The notes beneath the pieces are model-generated. The model ran no database searches. It was not told where the DNA came from and saw nothing but the letters and a program-made list of their open reading frames with translations. A program made the position numbers and the translations under genes. This document shows, piece by piece, positions 44,765 through 52,842 of a DNA stretch of 64,000 nucleotides. How positions within the stretch are numbered: position 1 is the first letter of the stretch; each line of letters starts with the position of its first letter. The DNA comes from Bradyrhizobium sp. ORS 285 (GTDB taxonomy: Bacteria; Pseudomonadota; Alphaproteobacteria; Rhizobiales; Xanthobacteraceae), in contig NZ_LT859959.1 of NCBI RefSeq assembly GCF_900176205.1, forward strand, positions 4,671,001-4,735,000, given 5' to 3'.

Positions 44765-45598
44765 ATGAAGCGCGGTGTGACGGTTTTGGCCTGTGTCTCT
44801 GCCCTGGCTGTGGCCGGTTACTTTGCGATGGCCAAATGGGGCATCCAGCACGAGAGCCGTGAATTCTATGACGCTGCGCGGCAGCGGCCGATCAATGTCG
44901 ATATCGCGGTCCGCAAGGACTACGAGATGAAGGCCAATGCCGGGCTGTGGCGCCTGCCGGTCGCGGTCATCTCCAACGGCAACACCGTGAAGAACACCGA
45001 GTACTCGTTCCTCGCGAACGTCTTCGCCGCGCGCGGCTATCTCGTCGCGAGCGTCCAGCAGGATTTGCCGACGGACCCGCCGCTCGTCACCAAGGTCGGG
45101 CTGCCCTATGTCGGCCGGCTCGACGTCTACAAGAAGGGCGAGGCCAACATCCTGTGCGTGCTGAACGAGATGAAGAAGCGGCATCCCAATGCCGATTATG
45201 ATCATCTCACTTTGGTCGGCCATTCCAATGGCGGCGACACCGCGATGTATTTCGCCAAGGAGCATCCGAACATCGTCTCCCAGGTGGTGACGCTGGATAA
45301 TCTACGCGTGCCCTTCGTCATCAGGGACAAGCTCAAGATCCTGTCGTTCCGCTCCGACGATCCGCAATTCCAGACCGATCCGGACGTGCTGCCCAAGCAG
45401 CTCGGCAAGAAGAGCGGCATCGACATCATCAAGACCGAGTTCCAGCATACCTGGATGAGCGACCGTGGTCCCTATACGGCGCGCGAGCGGATCCAGGCGA
45501 CGCTCGACAAATATCTCGGCGGCGATGCGACCAGCGAGCTGGCGCCGGCGGATACGGACAATCTGATCGTCACGAACGGCGCGGCCGCCCTGCCGTAA
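44765..45598 (+). CDS. Exported or membrane-anchored alpha/beta-hydrolase
   Basis: 277 residues. The N-terminal hydrophobic segment GVTVLACVSALAVAGYFAMA is a signal peptide or anchor. The hydrolase core has a nucleophile elbow GHSNGGDTAMYF, a downstream acidic residue in VTLDNLRVPF and a His in FQHTWMSDRGP, giving a plausible Ser-Asp-His triad. It probably hydrolyses an ester or amide in the periplasm; the substrate is unknown. GGGGAAGG lies before the ATG, and the 168-bp leader contains no other gene. Confidence 0.75.
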   Translation: MKRGVTVLACVSALAVAGYFAMAKWGIQHESREFYDAARQRPINVDIAVRKDYEMKANAGLWRLPVAVISNGNTVKNTEYSFLANVFAARGYLVASVQQDLPTDPPLVTKVGLPYVGRLDVYKKGEANILCVLNEMKKRHPNADYDHLTLVGHSNGGDTAMYFAKEHPNIVSQVVTLDNLRVPFVIRDKLKILSFRSDDPQFQTDPDVLPKQLGKKSGIDIIKTEFQHTWMSDRGPYTARERIQATLDKYLGGDATSELAPADTDNLIVTNGAAALP

Positions 45599-45685
45599 TA
45601 CGGCTGAGATTCTTGGGGCTTCATTATGAGAGCGCGAGAATGAAGCGAGGCGGCTGCGCAGGCAGCCGCCTCCCCGCATGCGGAT

Positions 45686-45979
45686 TTACTCCTGAGGCTT
45701 CTTGGCCGGCGGGCCGTTCTTGTTGCCCGGCATGCCCTTGATGTTCGAAGGATCCTGGGCGCTGACGTCGGGGTTCTGCCGGTTGATGGTCGAGGACGAG
45801 CCCACCGTGCCCGAGTCGGTTGCCGATGGCCCGTTCTTGTTGCCGGGCGCGCCCTGGATGCCCGCTCCGGAATTCTGCGCGCTCGGCGGCGTGGTGGTTG
45901 GCTGCTGGGTGCCCTGCGCCCAGGCCGAGCTGGCCGAGACGATGAACGCGCACGCAATCAGGCTGATCATGGGTTTCAC
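45686..45979 (-). CDS. Small exported protein with PGNKNGP repeats
   Basis: 97 residues from GTG 45979 (GTG AAA CCC ATG), with GGAGG 7 nt upstream. The signal peptide PMISLIACAFIVSASSAWAQ is followed by a low-complexity region with two copies of G-A/M-PGNKNGP separated by a Ser/Thr/Asn-rich linker, and a basic proline-rich end. No fold or enzyme motif is seen. It is probably a disordered periplasmic or secreted protein. The function is unknown. Confidence 0.72.
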   Translation of the reverse strand: MKPMISLIACAFIVSASSAWAQGTQQPTTTPPSAQNSGAGIQGAPGNKNGPSATDSGTVGSSSTINRQNPDVSAQDPSNIKGMPGNKNGPPAKKPQE

Positions 45980-46164
45980 GGCGTGACCTCCATTTGTAGT
46001 TGCTGTGCTGTTCGAACGTGGCGTCGCCGGAGCCGTTCCAGGGAACACCGAATTTCGCCGGGCGATCGCCGCGGATGCACGCAGCCTTTGCCCGCTTTAT
46101 CGGCTTCCGCAACGCAGCGTCGCCGACTACGGTCGGCTCACCAACGCATCAGGGGCCGCGACAC

Positions 46165-46806
46165 ATGCAATACCTCTCCACCGATCTCAGCCCGCGGGAG
46201 CGCTACAAGATCCTGACCTCCTTCGTGTTGCCGCGGCCGATCGCCTGGGTCACGACCAAGGGCGAGAACGGCGTGGTCAACGCCGCCCCGTTCTCGTTCT
46301 TCAACGTGATGGGCGAGGATCCGCCGCTGTGCGTGTTCGCGATCAATCTGCGGCCGGACGGCCGGGTGAAGGACACGCTGGTCAACATCCGCCGCGCGGG
46401 CGAGTTCGTCGTCCACATCACCGACGAGCCGCTGGCCCAGGCGATGCACGAAACCGGCGGCGACTTCCCGCCCGAGATCGGCGAGCCCGATCATCTCGGA
46501 TTGAAGCTTGCGCCATCGCAGATGATCGGCGTGCCGCGGCTGGCGGACGCGCCGTTCGCGATGGAGTGCAAGACCTGGCAGCTGATCGACGTCAACGGCG
46601 ATCGCGTGCTGGTGCTCGGCGAGGGCCTTGCCTTCCACATCCGCGATGAATTGTGGGACAGCGAAAAGATGCGGGTCGAGATGGAGCTGTTCCATCCCGT
46701 GGGACGCATGTTCGCCGATCGCTATTGCCGCACGAACGACCGGATGGATTTTCCGCCGGCGAAGGGCGCCGGCTGCGCTGGCCGCGCCGGGCCGGAGGGT
46801 CAGTAG
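46165..46806 (+). CDS. Flavin reductase-like (FMN-binding split barrel) protein
   Basis: 213 residues. SFVLPRPIAWVTTKGENGVVNAAPFSFFN is the classic FMN-binding start of the flavin reductase/DIM6-NTAB family. PPLCVFAINLRPDGRVKDTL, NIRRAGEFVVHI and GEGLAFHIRDEL follow. Members supply reduced flavin to monooxygenases or are of unknown function. ATG 46165 is taken for its match to the family N-terminus, with AGGGG upstream. The last 7 bp overlap the convergent sorB stop. Confidence 0.83.
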   Translation: MQYLSTDLSPRERYKILTSFVLPRPIAWVTTKGENGVVNAAPFSFFNVMGEDPPLCVFAINLRPDGRVKDTLVNIRRAGEFVVHITDEPLAQAMHETGGDFPPEIGEPDHLGLKLAPSQMIGVPRLADAPFAMECKTWQLIDVNGDRVLVLGEGLAFHIRDELWDSEKMRVEMELFHPVGRMFADRYCRTNDRMDFPPAKGAGCAGRAGPEGQ

Positions 46807-47120
46807 GTGGCAGCGAGATAGTCGACGATCTTGCCGACATCGGCATCGTCGATCGGAGCGCCATAGACCTTGATCATCTTGGTGACCTCGGCCTGCCAGA
46901 ACTCCTTCTTGTTCTTCATCGGCGGCTGCGTCTTGATGTAGTCGGCGGAGTGGCAGGCCGTGCAATTGCCCTGCACGACGGCGAGATCGGGCCCCGGCTT
47001 GAAGGCCGCCGTCTCCTGCGGAATCTTATAGTTGACGGGGGCGGCGATGAGCGCGGCAGGCCCAGCCGCAAGACAACCGAGCCCGACAGCCAGCGCGGCG
47101 AGGAAAGACATCCGTTGCAT
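46800..47120 (-). CDS. sorB: SorB-like cytochrome c subunit of sulfite dehydrogenase
   Basis: 106 residues from ATG 47120 (MQRMSF), with GGAG 7 nt upstream. Signal peptide ~1-27, then a single haem c site CTACH (Cys53, Cys56, His57) and a likely distal Met in QPPMKNKK. It lies 11 bp downstream of the molybdopterin subunit, the same order as sorAB in Starkeya. It would accept electrons from SorA in the periplasm and pass them to cytochrome c and the oxidase. The final codons overlap the convergent flavin reductase gene. Confidence 0.87.
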   Translation of the reverse strand: MQRMSFLAALAVGLGCLAAGPAALIAAPVNYKIPQETAAFKPGPDLAVVQGNCTACHSADYIKTQPPMKNKKEFWQAEVTKMIKVYGAPIDDADVGKIVDYLAATY

Positions 47121-47131
47121 GGTCGTGCTCC

Positions 47132-48301
47132 TCAAGCCGCGGTGACGCGGACGGTTTCAACGACGTTGCGCAGATAGCCGGCCGGATTCCAGCGCGGCGT
47201 CTCGGGCTGCGTCTCACCGGCATTGCTGGTGGCCCGCACCTTGAGCTCGTGCGCCCCGGCAGCGAGCTTCACCGGCAGCTTCCACTCCCGGAACGAGTAC
47301 TTCCCGAGATCCCTGCCAAGCTTCGCGTCGGTCCAGGTCTGGCCGCCATCGGTCGAGACGGCGACCTGCTTGATCCCGCTCCCGCCATCGAAGGCGATGC
47401 CGCGCAGGACAGCCGTCCCAGCCTTGAGCTTCGCGCCATCGCTGACGCTGGTGATGAAGGAGCGCACCGTGAAGCGGTTGATCGGGATCGTCGCCTTCGG
47501 CGCAGTGCCGGGCTCGACCGCATTGTTCGGCGTGTCCGGAATGCGATACGCCGATTTCATCCAGAAGCCGTCGAACACATTGTCGATGACGGTGATCTGG
47601 TTGAGGTGTTTGACCCAGTAGGTGCCGTAATAGCCGGGAACAATCAGGCGCAGCGGAAAGCCGTTGAGGAACGGCAGATCCTCGCCGTTCATGGCGTGAT
47701 CGACGTCCAGCGCTTTGACGAAGTCCGGCGTCTTGTCGACGATCGGGCCATCCATGCCGTTGAAGGTGACCTGCTTGGCGCCCGCCTGGACCCCGGCCAT
47801 CTCGAGCACGGTCTTGAGCGGCACGCCGCGCCAGCGCGCATTGCCCATGGCGCCGTTGCCGAGCTGACCGCCGGCAACGCGCGGCTCGAAGAAGCCGCGG
47901 CTGTTGCCGGAGCACTGATTGACGGCGACGATCTCGGTCGCCTTCAGCTTGCGGATATCCTTGAGCGACAGCTTGATCGGCTTGTCGACCTTGCCTTTGA
48001 TTTCCAGGGTGAACTTGTCCGGATCGAGGTCGTAGGGAAGCCCCGCCAGATGATAGCGAACGAAGAAGGCGTTGTTCGGCGTGATCACGCCGTCATTGAA
48101 CACGGCGAACGGCGTCTCGAGCTGCGGCGGCCGGCTCGTCAGGCCGATCATCAATCGCTTCTGCGGATATTTCACCAGCGGGCGCTCGCCATTGGCGAAC
48201 GGCAGGGTCACGATGTCCTCGGCCAGCGCACGGCTTGCGCCAAAGCTACCCAGCAAGGCGGCCAGCCCCGCTCCCTTCAGCAGATCACGCCTGTCGATCA
48301 T
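47132..48301 (-). CDS. sorA: SorA-like sulfite:cytochrome c oxidoreductase, molybdopterin subunit
   Basis: 389 residues from ATG 48301, with GGAGGGAG upstream. Tat signal DRRDLLKGAGLAALLG. The oxidoreductase molybdopterin domain has the Mo-ligand Cys130 in AVNQCSGNSRGFFEP, followed by WRGVPLKTVLEMAG and PLRLIVPGYYGTYWVKHL. The C-terminal Mo-co dimerisation domain is marked by GIAFDGGSGIKQVAVSTDGG. It oxidises sulfite to sulfate in the periplasm and, with SorB, conserves electrons for respiration. Relevant sulfite sources would be thiosulfate, taurine or sulfonate breakdown. The operon is just the two genes. Confidence 0.9.
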   Translation of the reverse strand: MIDRRDLLKGAGLAALLGSFGASRALAEDIVTLPFANGERPLVKYPQKRLMIGLTSRPPQLETPFAVFNDGVITPNNAFFVRYHLAGLPYDLDPDKFTLEIKGKVDKPIKLSLKDIRKLKATEIVAVNQCSGNSRGFFEPRVAGGQLGNGAMGNARWRGVPLKTVLEMAGVQAGAKQVTFNGMDGPIVDKTPDFVKALDVDHAMNGEDLPFLNGFPLRLIVPGYYGTYWVKHLNQITVIDNVFDGFWMKSAYRIPDTPNNAVEPGTAPKATIPINRFTVRSFITSVSDGAKLKAGTAVLRGIAFDGGSGIKQVAVSTDGGQTWTDAKLGRDLGKYSFREWKLPVKLAAGAHELKVRATSNAGETQPETPRWNPAGYLRNVVETVRVTAA

Positions 48302-48506
48302 GCAACTCCCTCCGGAGTGGACGTTCTCGCCCGAGGTCATCACCTCAGGCGAGGTCGTCAGTTAGTCCGGCGCGCGGCCAGATTTCTGCGGAAGATGATA
48401 GTTGCACGATTCTCTTGGGCCGAGAAACGATGTGAAGGTCGGAGGTCAAGCCATCGCGATCCGCCGCAGTGCGGCAAGAATTGCTTGAGCTTCGACCGCG
48501 GTGGAT

Positions 48507-48643
48507 ACGTAGGGTGGGCAAAGCGGCGCCGTCAGGCGGCGCGTGCCCACCGGCGCTGGTTGTGGGGGACGATGGTGGGCACGGCGCGCGCGAGCAGCTG
48601 TGCAAGTCTACAACGATTGAGGCGCGCCTTTGCCCACCCTACG
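48507..48643. repeat. Intergenic palindromic repeat, family B copy 3
   Basis: ACGTAGGGTGGGCAAAGCGG at the left, CGCCTTTGCCCACCCTACGG at the right, with CGTGCCCACC and GATGGTGGGCACGGCGCG in the middle. It sits 13 bp past the end of the YghU-like gene and may act as its terminator. Confidence 0.85.
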
Positions 48644-48655
48644 GCAGCAACGTAA

Positions 48656-49531
48656 CTACTTGCCCTGCCCGATCTTGTCCTGCGTCTTCGTGTCGAAATC
48701 GCTGGCGTCATGGCGTTCGTGGAGCTGGCTTGCGGGATCGCCGGAGACACGGTTGACCATGCGGCCGCGCTTGACCGGGGCACGCTGCGCGATCTGGTCG
48801 GTCCAGCGCTGGACGTTCTTGTAGTCCTGCACCGAGAGGAACTCGCCGCCTTCGTAGAGCAGGCCCTTGGCGAGCGCGCCATACCATGGCCACACCGCGA
48901 TGTCGGCGATGGTGTAGTCGGGGCCGGCGAGATATTCGCTGTCGGCGAGGCGTCGGTCGAGCACGTCGAGCTGGCGCTTCACTTCCATCGAAAAGCGGTC
49001 GATGGCGTATTCGATCTTCATCGGAGCATAGGCATAGAAATGACCGAAGCCGCCGCCGAGATAAGGCGCGGCGCCCATCTGCCAGAACAGCCAGGACAGG
49101 CATTCGGCGCGCTTGGCAGGCTCGGTCGGCAGGAAGGCGCCGAACTTCTCGGCGAGATAGACCAGGATCGCACCGGATTCGAACACGCGGATCGGCTCGG
49201 GTCCGCTGCGGTCCAGGAGCGCCGGGATCTTCGAGTTCGGATTGATCGCGACGAAGCCCGAGCCGAACTGATCGCCCTCGCCGATGCGGATCAGCCAGGC
49301 ATCATACTCAGCGCCGCTGTGCCCGAGCGCCAGGAGCTCCTCGAGCATCACGGTGACCTTCACGCCGTTCGGCGTGCCCAGCGAATACAATTGCAAGGGA
49401 TGACGGCCGACAGGCAATTCCTTCTCATGCGTCGGCCCTGCGATCGGGCGGTTGATGTTGGCGAAGCGGCCGCCGCTGGCCTTGTTCCAGGTCCAGACCT
49501 TGGGCGGCACATAGCTGTTCTGTTCGGACAC
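48656..49531 (-). CDS. YghU-type glutathione S-transferase family protein
   Basis: 291 residues from GTG 49531 (GTG TCC GAA CAG), with GGAG 6 nt upstream. The N-terminal extension NSYVPPKVWTWNKASGGRFANINRP precedes a thioredoxin-like domain with LYSLGTPNGVKVTVMLEEL (the Thr/Asn active-site region) and INPNSKIPALLD. The C-terminal helical domain has YLAEKFGAFLPTEPAKRAE and ADSEYLAGPDYTIADIAVWPW. This matches E. coli YghU, a disulfide-bond reductase using two glutathiones, rather than a conjugating GST. Isolated gene. Confidence 0.85.
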   Translation of the reverse strand: MSEQNSYVPPKVWTWNKASGGRFANINRPIAGPTHEKELPVGRHPLQLYSLGTPNGVKVTVMLEELLALGHSGAEYDAWLIRIGEGDQFGSGFVAINPNSKIPALLDRSGPEPIRVFESGAILVYLAEKFGAFLPTEPAKRAECLSWLFWQMGAAPYLGGGFGHFYAYAPMKIEYAIDRFSMEVKRQLDVLDRRLADSEYLAGPDYTIADIAVWPWYGALAKGLLYEGGEFLSVQDYKNVQRWTDQIAQRAPVKRGRMVNRVSGDPASQLHERHDASDFDTKTQDKIGQGK

Positions 49532-49713
49532 GACTGACTCCGGCGTGAGCGGCAAAAGGAGCGACGGTTTTAGGCGCTTATGCCGCCGAGCGGAAGCCAT
49601 GCCGCGCGCGGGCGGCCTCGGCATTTTCTGCATTGCGCGGTCGAACCTGCGATGACAGAACGAAGACAAGATCACAATGACGGTTCGCCACGAACCGCTT
49701 TTCGGAAACGCCC

Positions 49714-51228
49714 ATGACTGCTGCTGCCCTCCCCCCGGACCGCATTCCCGTGATCGTCGGCGTCGGCGAGATCGTCGACCGTCCGAAGGACGTCGCGGAG
49801 GGGCTGGAGCCACTGGCGCTGCTAGAACAGGCGATCCGTCGCGCGGAAAATGATGCGGGCGCCAAGCTGATCCAGGACACCGGCTCGCTCGATGTCGTCA
49901 ACTTCCTGAGCTGGCGCTATCGCGATCCCGAGCAATTGCTCGCGCAGCGGCTCGGCGCGAAGCCGGCGCACTGCACTTACGGCCCGGTCGGCGGCGAGAG
50001 CCCGATCCGCTATCTGCATGAGGCGGCGCTGCGGATCGCGCGCGGCGAATGCGAGGTCGCCGTCGTCTGCGGCGCGGAGGCACAGTCGACCGCGACCAAG
50101 GCGGAGCGCGCCGGCGTGACCTTGCCGTGGACGCCGTTTGCCCATGACGTCGAGGAGCCGAAGCGCGGGGCGGCATTCCAGAAGCCGCTCGCGGTGAAGC
50201 TCGGCGTGTTCCGCCCGGTCTCGGTCTATCCGTTCTACGAGGTCGCGAGCGCAGCCAAATGGGGCCAGGCGCCGCGGCAGGCGCTCGCCGAATCCGGCGA
50301 GCTGTGGTCGCGCTTCTCGGCGGTCGCCGCCTACAATCCGAACGCTTGGCTGAAGCGACACTTCGCGCCGGACGAGATCACGACGCCTTCCGCCGACAAT
50401 CGCCCGATCGCCTGGCCCTACACCAAGCTGATGGTCGCCAATCCCATGGTCAACATGGGCGCCGCGTTGATCCTGACGAGTCTCGCGAAGGCGCGCGCCG
50501 AAGGCGTTCCCGAGAACCGCATGATCTATCCCCTCGGCGGGGCCTCGGCGGAGGATCCGCGTGATTATCTGACGCGCGATCAGTTCGCCGAAAGCCATCC
50601 GCAGAACGCCGTGCTGCAGGCGGCGATGAATCTCGTCGGTAGCAAAGGCACGGCGTTCGACGTGATCGAGCTCTACAGCTGCTTCCCGTGCGTGCCGAAG
50701 ATGGCGCGGCGGACGCTCGGGCTCGGCGCCGATGTCGGGCCGACCGTCACCGGCGGGCTGACGTTCTTCGGCGCGCCGCTCAACACCTACATGACGCACG
50801 CGGCCTGCGCGATGGTCCGGCGGCTGCGCGGCGGCGGCGCCAGGCGCGGCCTGCTGTATGGCCAGGGCGGCTTCGTCACCAAGCATCATGCGCTGGTGAT
50901 CTCGCGCGAGCCGCCCTCGTCGCTGTCACAGGACGTCAGCGTGCAGGCGGAGGCCGATCGTCATCGCGGCCCAGCGCCGACGTTCGTGAGCGAAGCGTCC
51001 GGCAACGGCAAGGTCGAGAGCTTCACCGCGCTGTACGATCGCAACGGCGAGGTCGAGCACGGCGTGGTGATGCTGCGCACCGAGCAGGACACGCGCACGC
51101 TGGCGCGCGTGCCGGCTCAGGACAAGGCGACGCTGGCGCGGCTGATGGACCTGGACCGGACTCCGGTCGGCACGGTCGGTGCGATCAAGATGGCCGCCGA
51201 TGGCGTGCCGGAGTGGCGGGTGAGTTAG
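49714..51228 (+). CDS. TLP1-type thiolase-like protein
   Basis: 504 residues. The N-terminal ~400 form a thiolase fold: IPVIVGVGEIVDRPKDVAEG, HCTYGPVGGESPIRYLHEAA, VANPMVNMGAALILTS, DVIELYSCFPCVPKMARR and LYGQGGFVTKHHAL. About 90 extra C-terminal residues (FVSEASGNGKVESFTALYDR) match the added domain of thiolase-like protein type 1. The position of the nucleophilic Cys reads GGESP, so classical thiolase chemistry is doubtful. Its role is unknown; it may bind CoA esters. It reads opposite to the YghU-like gene. Confidence 0.8.
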   Translation: MTAAALPPDRIPVIVGVGEIVDRPKDVAEGLEPLALLEQAIRRAENDAGAKLIQDTGSLDVVNFLSWRYRDPEQLLAQRLGAKPAHCTYGPVGGESPIRYLHEAALRIARGECEVAVVCGAEAQSTATKAERAGVTLPWTPFAHDVEEPKRGAAFQKPLAVKLGVFRPVSVYPFYEVASAAKWGQAPRQALAESGELWSRFSAVAAYNPNAWLKRHFAPDEITTPSADNRPIAWPYTKLMVANPMVNMGAALILTSLAKARAEGVPENRMIYPLGGASAEDPRDYLTRDQFAESHPQNAVLQAAMNLVGSKGTAFDVIELYSCFPCVPKMARRTLGLGADVGPTVTGGLTFFGAPLNTYMTHAACAMVRRLRGGGARRGLLYGQGGFVTKHHALVISREPPSSLSQDVSVQAEADRHRGPAPTFVSEASGNGKVESFTALYDRNGEVEHGVVMLRTEQDTRTLARVPAQDKATLARLMDLDRTPVGTVGAIKMAADGVPEWRVS

Positions 51229-51256
51229 ATCGACCAGCGGACGCGATCACTCGTAG

Positions 51257-51595
51257 CTAGACCTCCCGCGCCTCGCGCTGCCAGCGCGCATAGGCCGTGT
51301 CCCAACCGGGATCGGCGTCGGCCGGGAAGCCGAGCGTCTTGCCGCCACCGAGATCGCGAAAGCCGATCATGGCGCGGCGGTGCGCGCCGCTCCTGACATA
51401 AGCGCGCATGCTGGCCTCGTCGCGCCACACCGTCAGCGTGTGATAGATGCCATCGACGGGCCGCAGCTCGACGCGCAGGTTTCCCGGAGCACCGCGCGCC
51501 TGCCTCACGGCACGCGAGGTGTGCCACCAGAAGCGCAGCAGCCGGACCAGCCCGGGATGCGGACGGAAGCCGGTGACGGAAACGTAAACGCTCAT
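51257..51595 (-). CDS. Dimeric alpha/beta-barrel-like protein (DUF3291/ABM-like)
   Basis: 112 residues. YVSVTGFRPHPGLVRLLRFW, YHTLTVWRDEASMRAYVRSG and HRRAMIGFRDLGGGKTLGF are reminiscent of small heme/ABM monooxygenase-like or DUF3291 proteins that dimerise through a beta-sheet. No catalytic residue can be named. The start ATG at 51595 is the only good option. It is alone between the thiolase-like gene and the J-domain gene. Confidence 0.6.
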   Translation of the reverse strand: MSVYVSVTGFRPHPGLVRLLRFWWHTSRAVRQARGAPGNLRVELRPVDGIYHTLTVWRDEASMRAYVRSGAHRRAMIGFRDLGGGKTLGFPADADPGWDTAYARWQREAREV

Positions 51596-51693
51596 GAGGC
51601 GCCCCTGGGATCACGGACCGCGCCGCACGGCAACGGCTGCTGCGGATCGGCGTGAGCACAACGATGCAGGGAGCGTTCTGGATGTCATGCCGC

Positions 51694-52803
51694 TCAGCGC
51701 GCGGTGCGCTTGGGCTTCGCATCCTCAGGGAGCGTACCCGTGGTCTCGGCAGGCGCTGGACCGGGGCGGCCGTCGCCGGCCAGCACCTGCTCGCGCTTGC
51801 GTGCGAGCGCATCGTCGCGGCGCGCCACCGCGGTCGCCAGCTCCGGGTTCAGCTTCAGGGCCTGGTTGAAGTCGGCGAGCGCGCGGTCGTAGCGCCCCTT
51901 CGCCAGCCAGACCGCGCCGCGATCGCTGTACAGTTCGGCGTCGCTGAAGCTCATGCGCACCGCGCGATCGAGATCCACCAGCGCCTCGTCGAGCTCGCCG
52001 GTCTGCTGCAGCGCCAGCGCGCGATCATGCAGCAGCGCCGGATTGTTGGGATCGAGCCGGATCGCCTTTTCATAGTCCGCCACGGCGCGGTCCCAGCGGC
52101 CCCTGCGGCCGAGGTCCCGCGCGCGATAGCGGTAGAGGTCGGCATTGCGCGGCGCGAGCTGGACGGCCTCGTCGAAATCGGCGATGGCGCCGTCGAGGTC
52201 ACCCTGCTGGCTGCGCTCCAGCGCCCGCCTGACGAAGCCGGCCGCGGTGGTCGGCTGTGCCGGCGAGACCTGCTGTTCAGCGGTTGCTTCCTTGGCCGGA
52301 GACGGCGCCGGGCTTGCTTCAGGCGCCGGTGGCGCGACCGGCAGCACCGCACCCGTCGCGTCCTGGGCGGCCGTCGCCGCTTCGCCACCGACGTCGCGCG
52401 GCGGCTCGAAGCGAGGCTGCGCTGGAGGTTGCAGGGTCACCGAGCGCGTCGTTGGCGACCGAATTGTCCAATCGCCGAGCGAGGGAAACAGCAGGATTTC
52501 CAGACCTATCAGGATCGCACTGAGCACCGTGGTCGCGGCGGTGAACTGGAAGATCGCGTCCCAGCGTTCGCGCCGGATCCGCGCGCGCTCGGAGGCGAGC
52601 TCCTCGTCATATTCGGCGCGGCGGCCGGGATCGCGCAGGACGTTGTAGGCGATAATGATCAGCTTGAGCTGATGCTCGGACGCGGCGTCGCGCCCTCCCG
52701 TGAGGTCGGGATGATGCGCCTTGGCGGCCTGCCGGAACGCCTTCTTGATCGTATCGAGATCGGCGCGCGGCGAAACCCCGAGCACCTCGTAATGCGTTTT
52801 CAT
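51694..52803 (-). CDS. Membrane-anchored J-domain protein with TPR repeats
   Basis: 369 residues from ATG 52803, with GAGG 7 nt upstream. The J domain is ~1-65 (THYEVLGVSPRADLDTIKKA, then AHHPDL with the HPD tripeptide). A transmembrane segment is at ~88-108 (ATTVLSAILIGLEILLF). A Pro/Ala-rich linker covers ~110-190. About four TPRs cover ~190-335 (GDLDGAIADFDEAVQLAPRN, RWDRAVADYEKAIRLDPNN, GELDEALVDLDRAVR, GRYDRALADFNQALKLNPEL). It would recruit a DnaK-type chaperone to the inner membrane and bind client proteins through the TPRs. No dnaK or grpE lies nearby. The tail is charged and disordered. Confidence 0.87.
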   Translation of the reverse strand: MKTHYEVLGVSPRADLDTIKKAFRQAAKAHHPDLTGGRDAASEHQLKLIIIAYNVLRDPGRRAEYDEELASERARIRRERWDAIFQFTAATTVLSAILIGLEILLFPSLGDWTIRSPTTRSVTLQPPAQPRFEPPRDVGGEAATAAQDATGAVLPVAPPAPEASPAPSPAKEATAEQQVSPAQPTTAAGFVRRALERSQQGDLDGAIADFDEAVQLAPRNADLYRYRARDLGRRGRWDRAVADYEKAIRLDPNNPALLHDRALALQQTGELDEALVDLDRAVRMSFSDAELYSDRGAVWLAKGRYDRALADFNQALKLNPELATAVARRDDALARKREQVLAGDGRPGPAPAETTGTLPEDAKPKRTAR

Positions 52804-52842
52804 CAATCTGCCTCGCGGCCCCCTTCCGCGCTCGCGTCGTGA

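Noticed and set aside
1779..48643. Possible CRISPR array from recurring palindromic repeats
   Set aside because: Copies are dispersed over the window, long and diverged, with no regular spacing or spacers, and no cas genes are present.
49714..51228. Ordinary acetyl-CoA acetyltransferase
   Set aside because: The nucleophilic cysteine motif is missing and a TLP1-type C-terminal domain is added, so the standard name would overstate the evidence.
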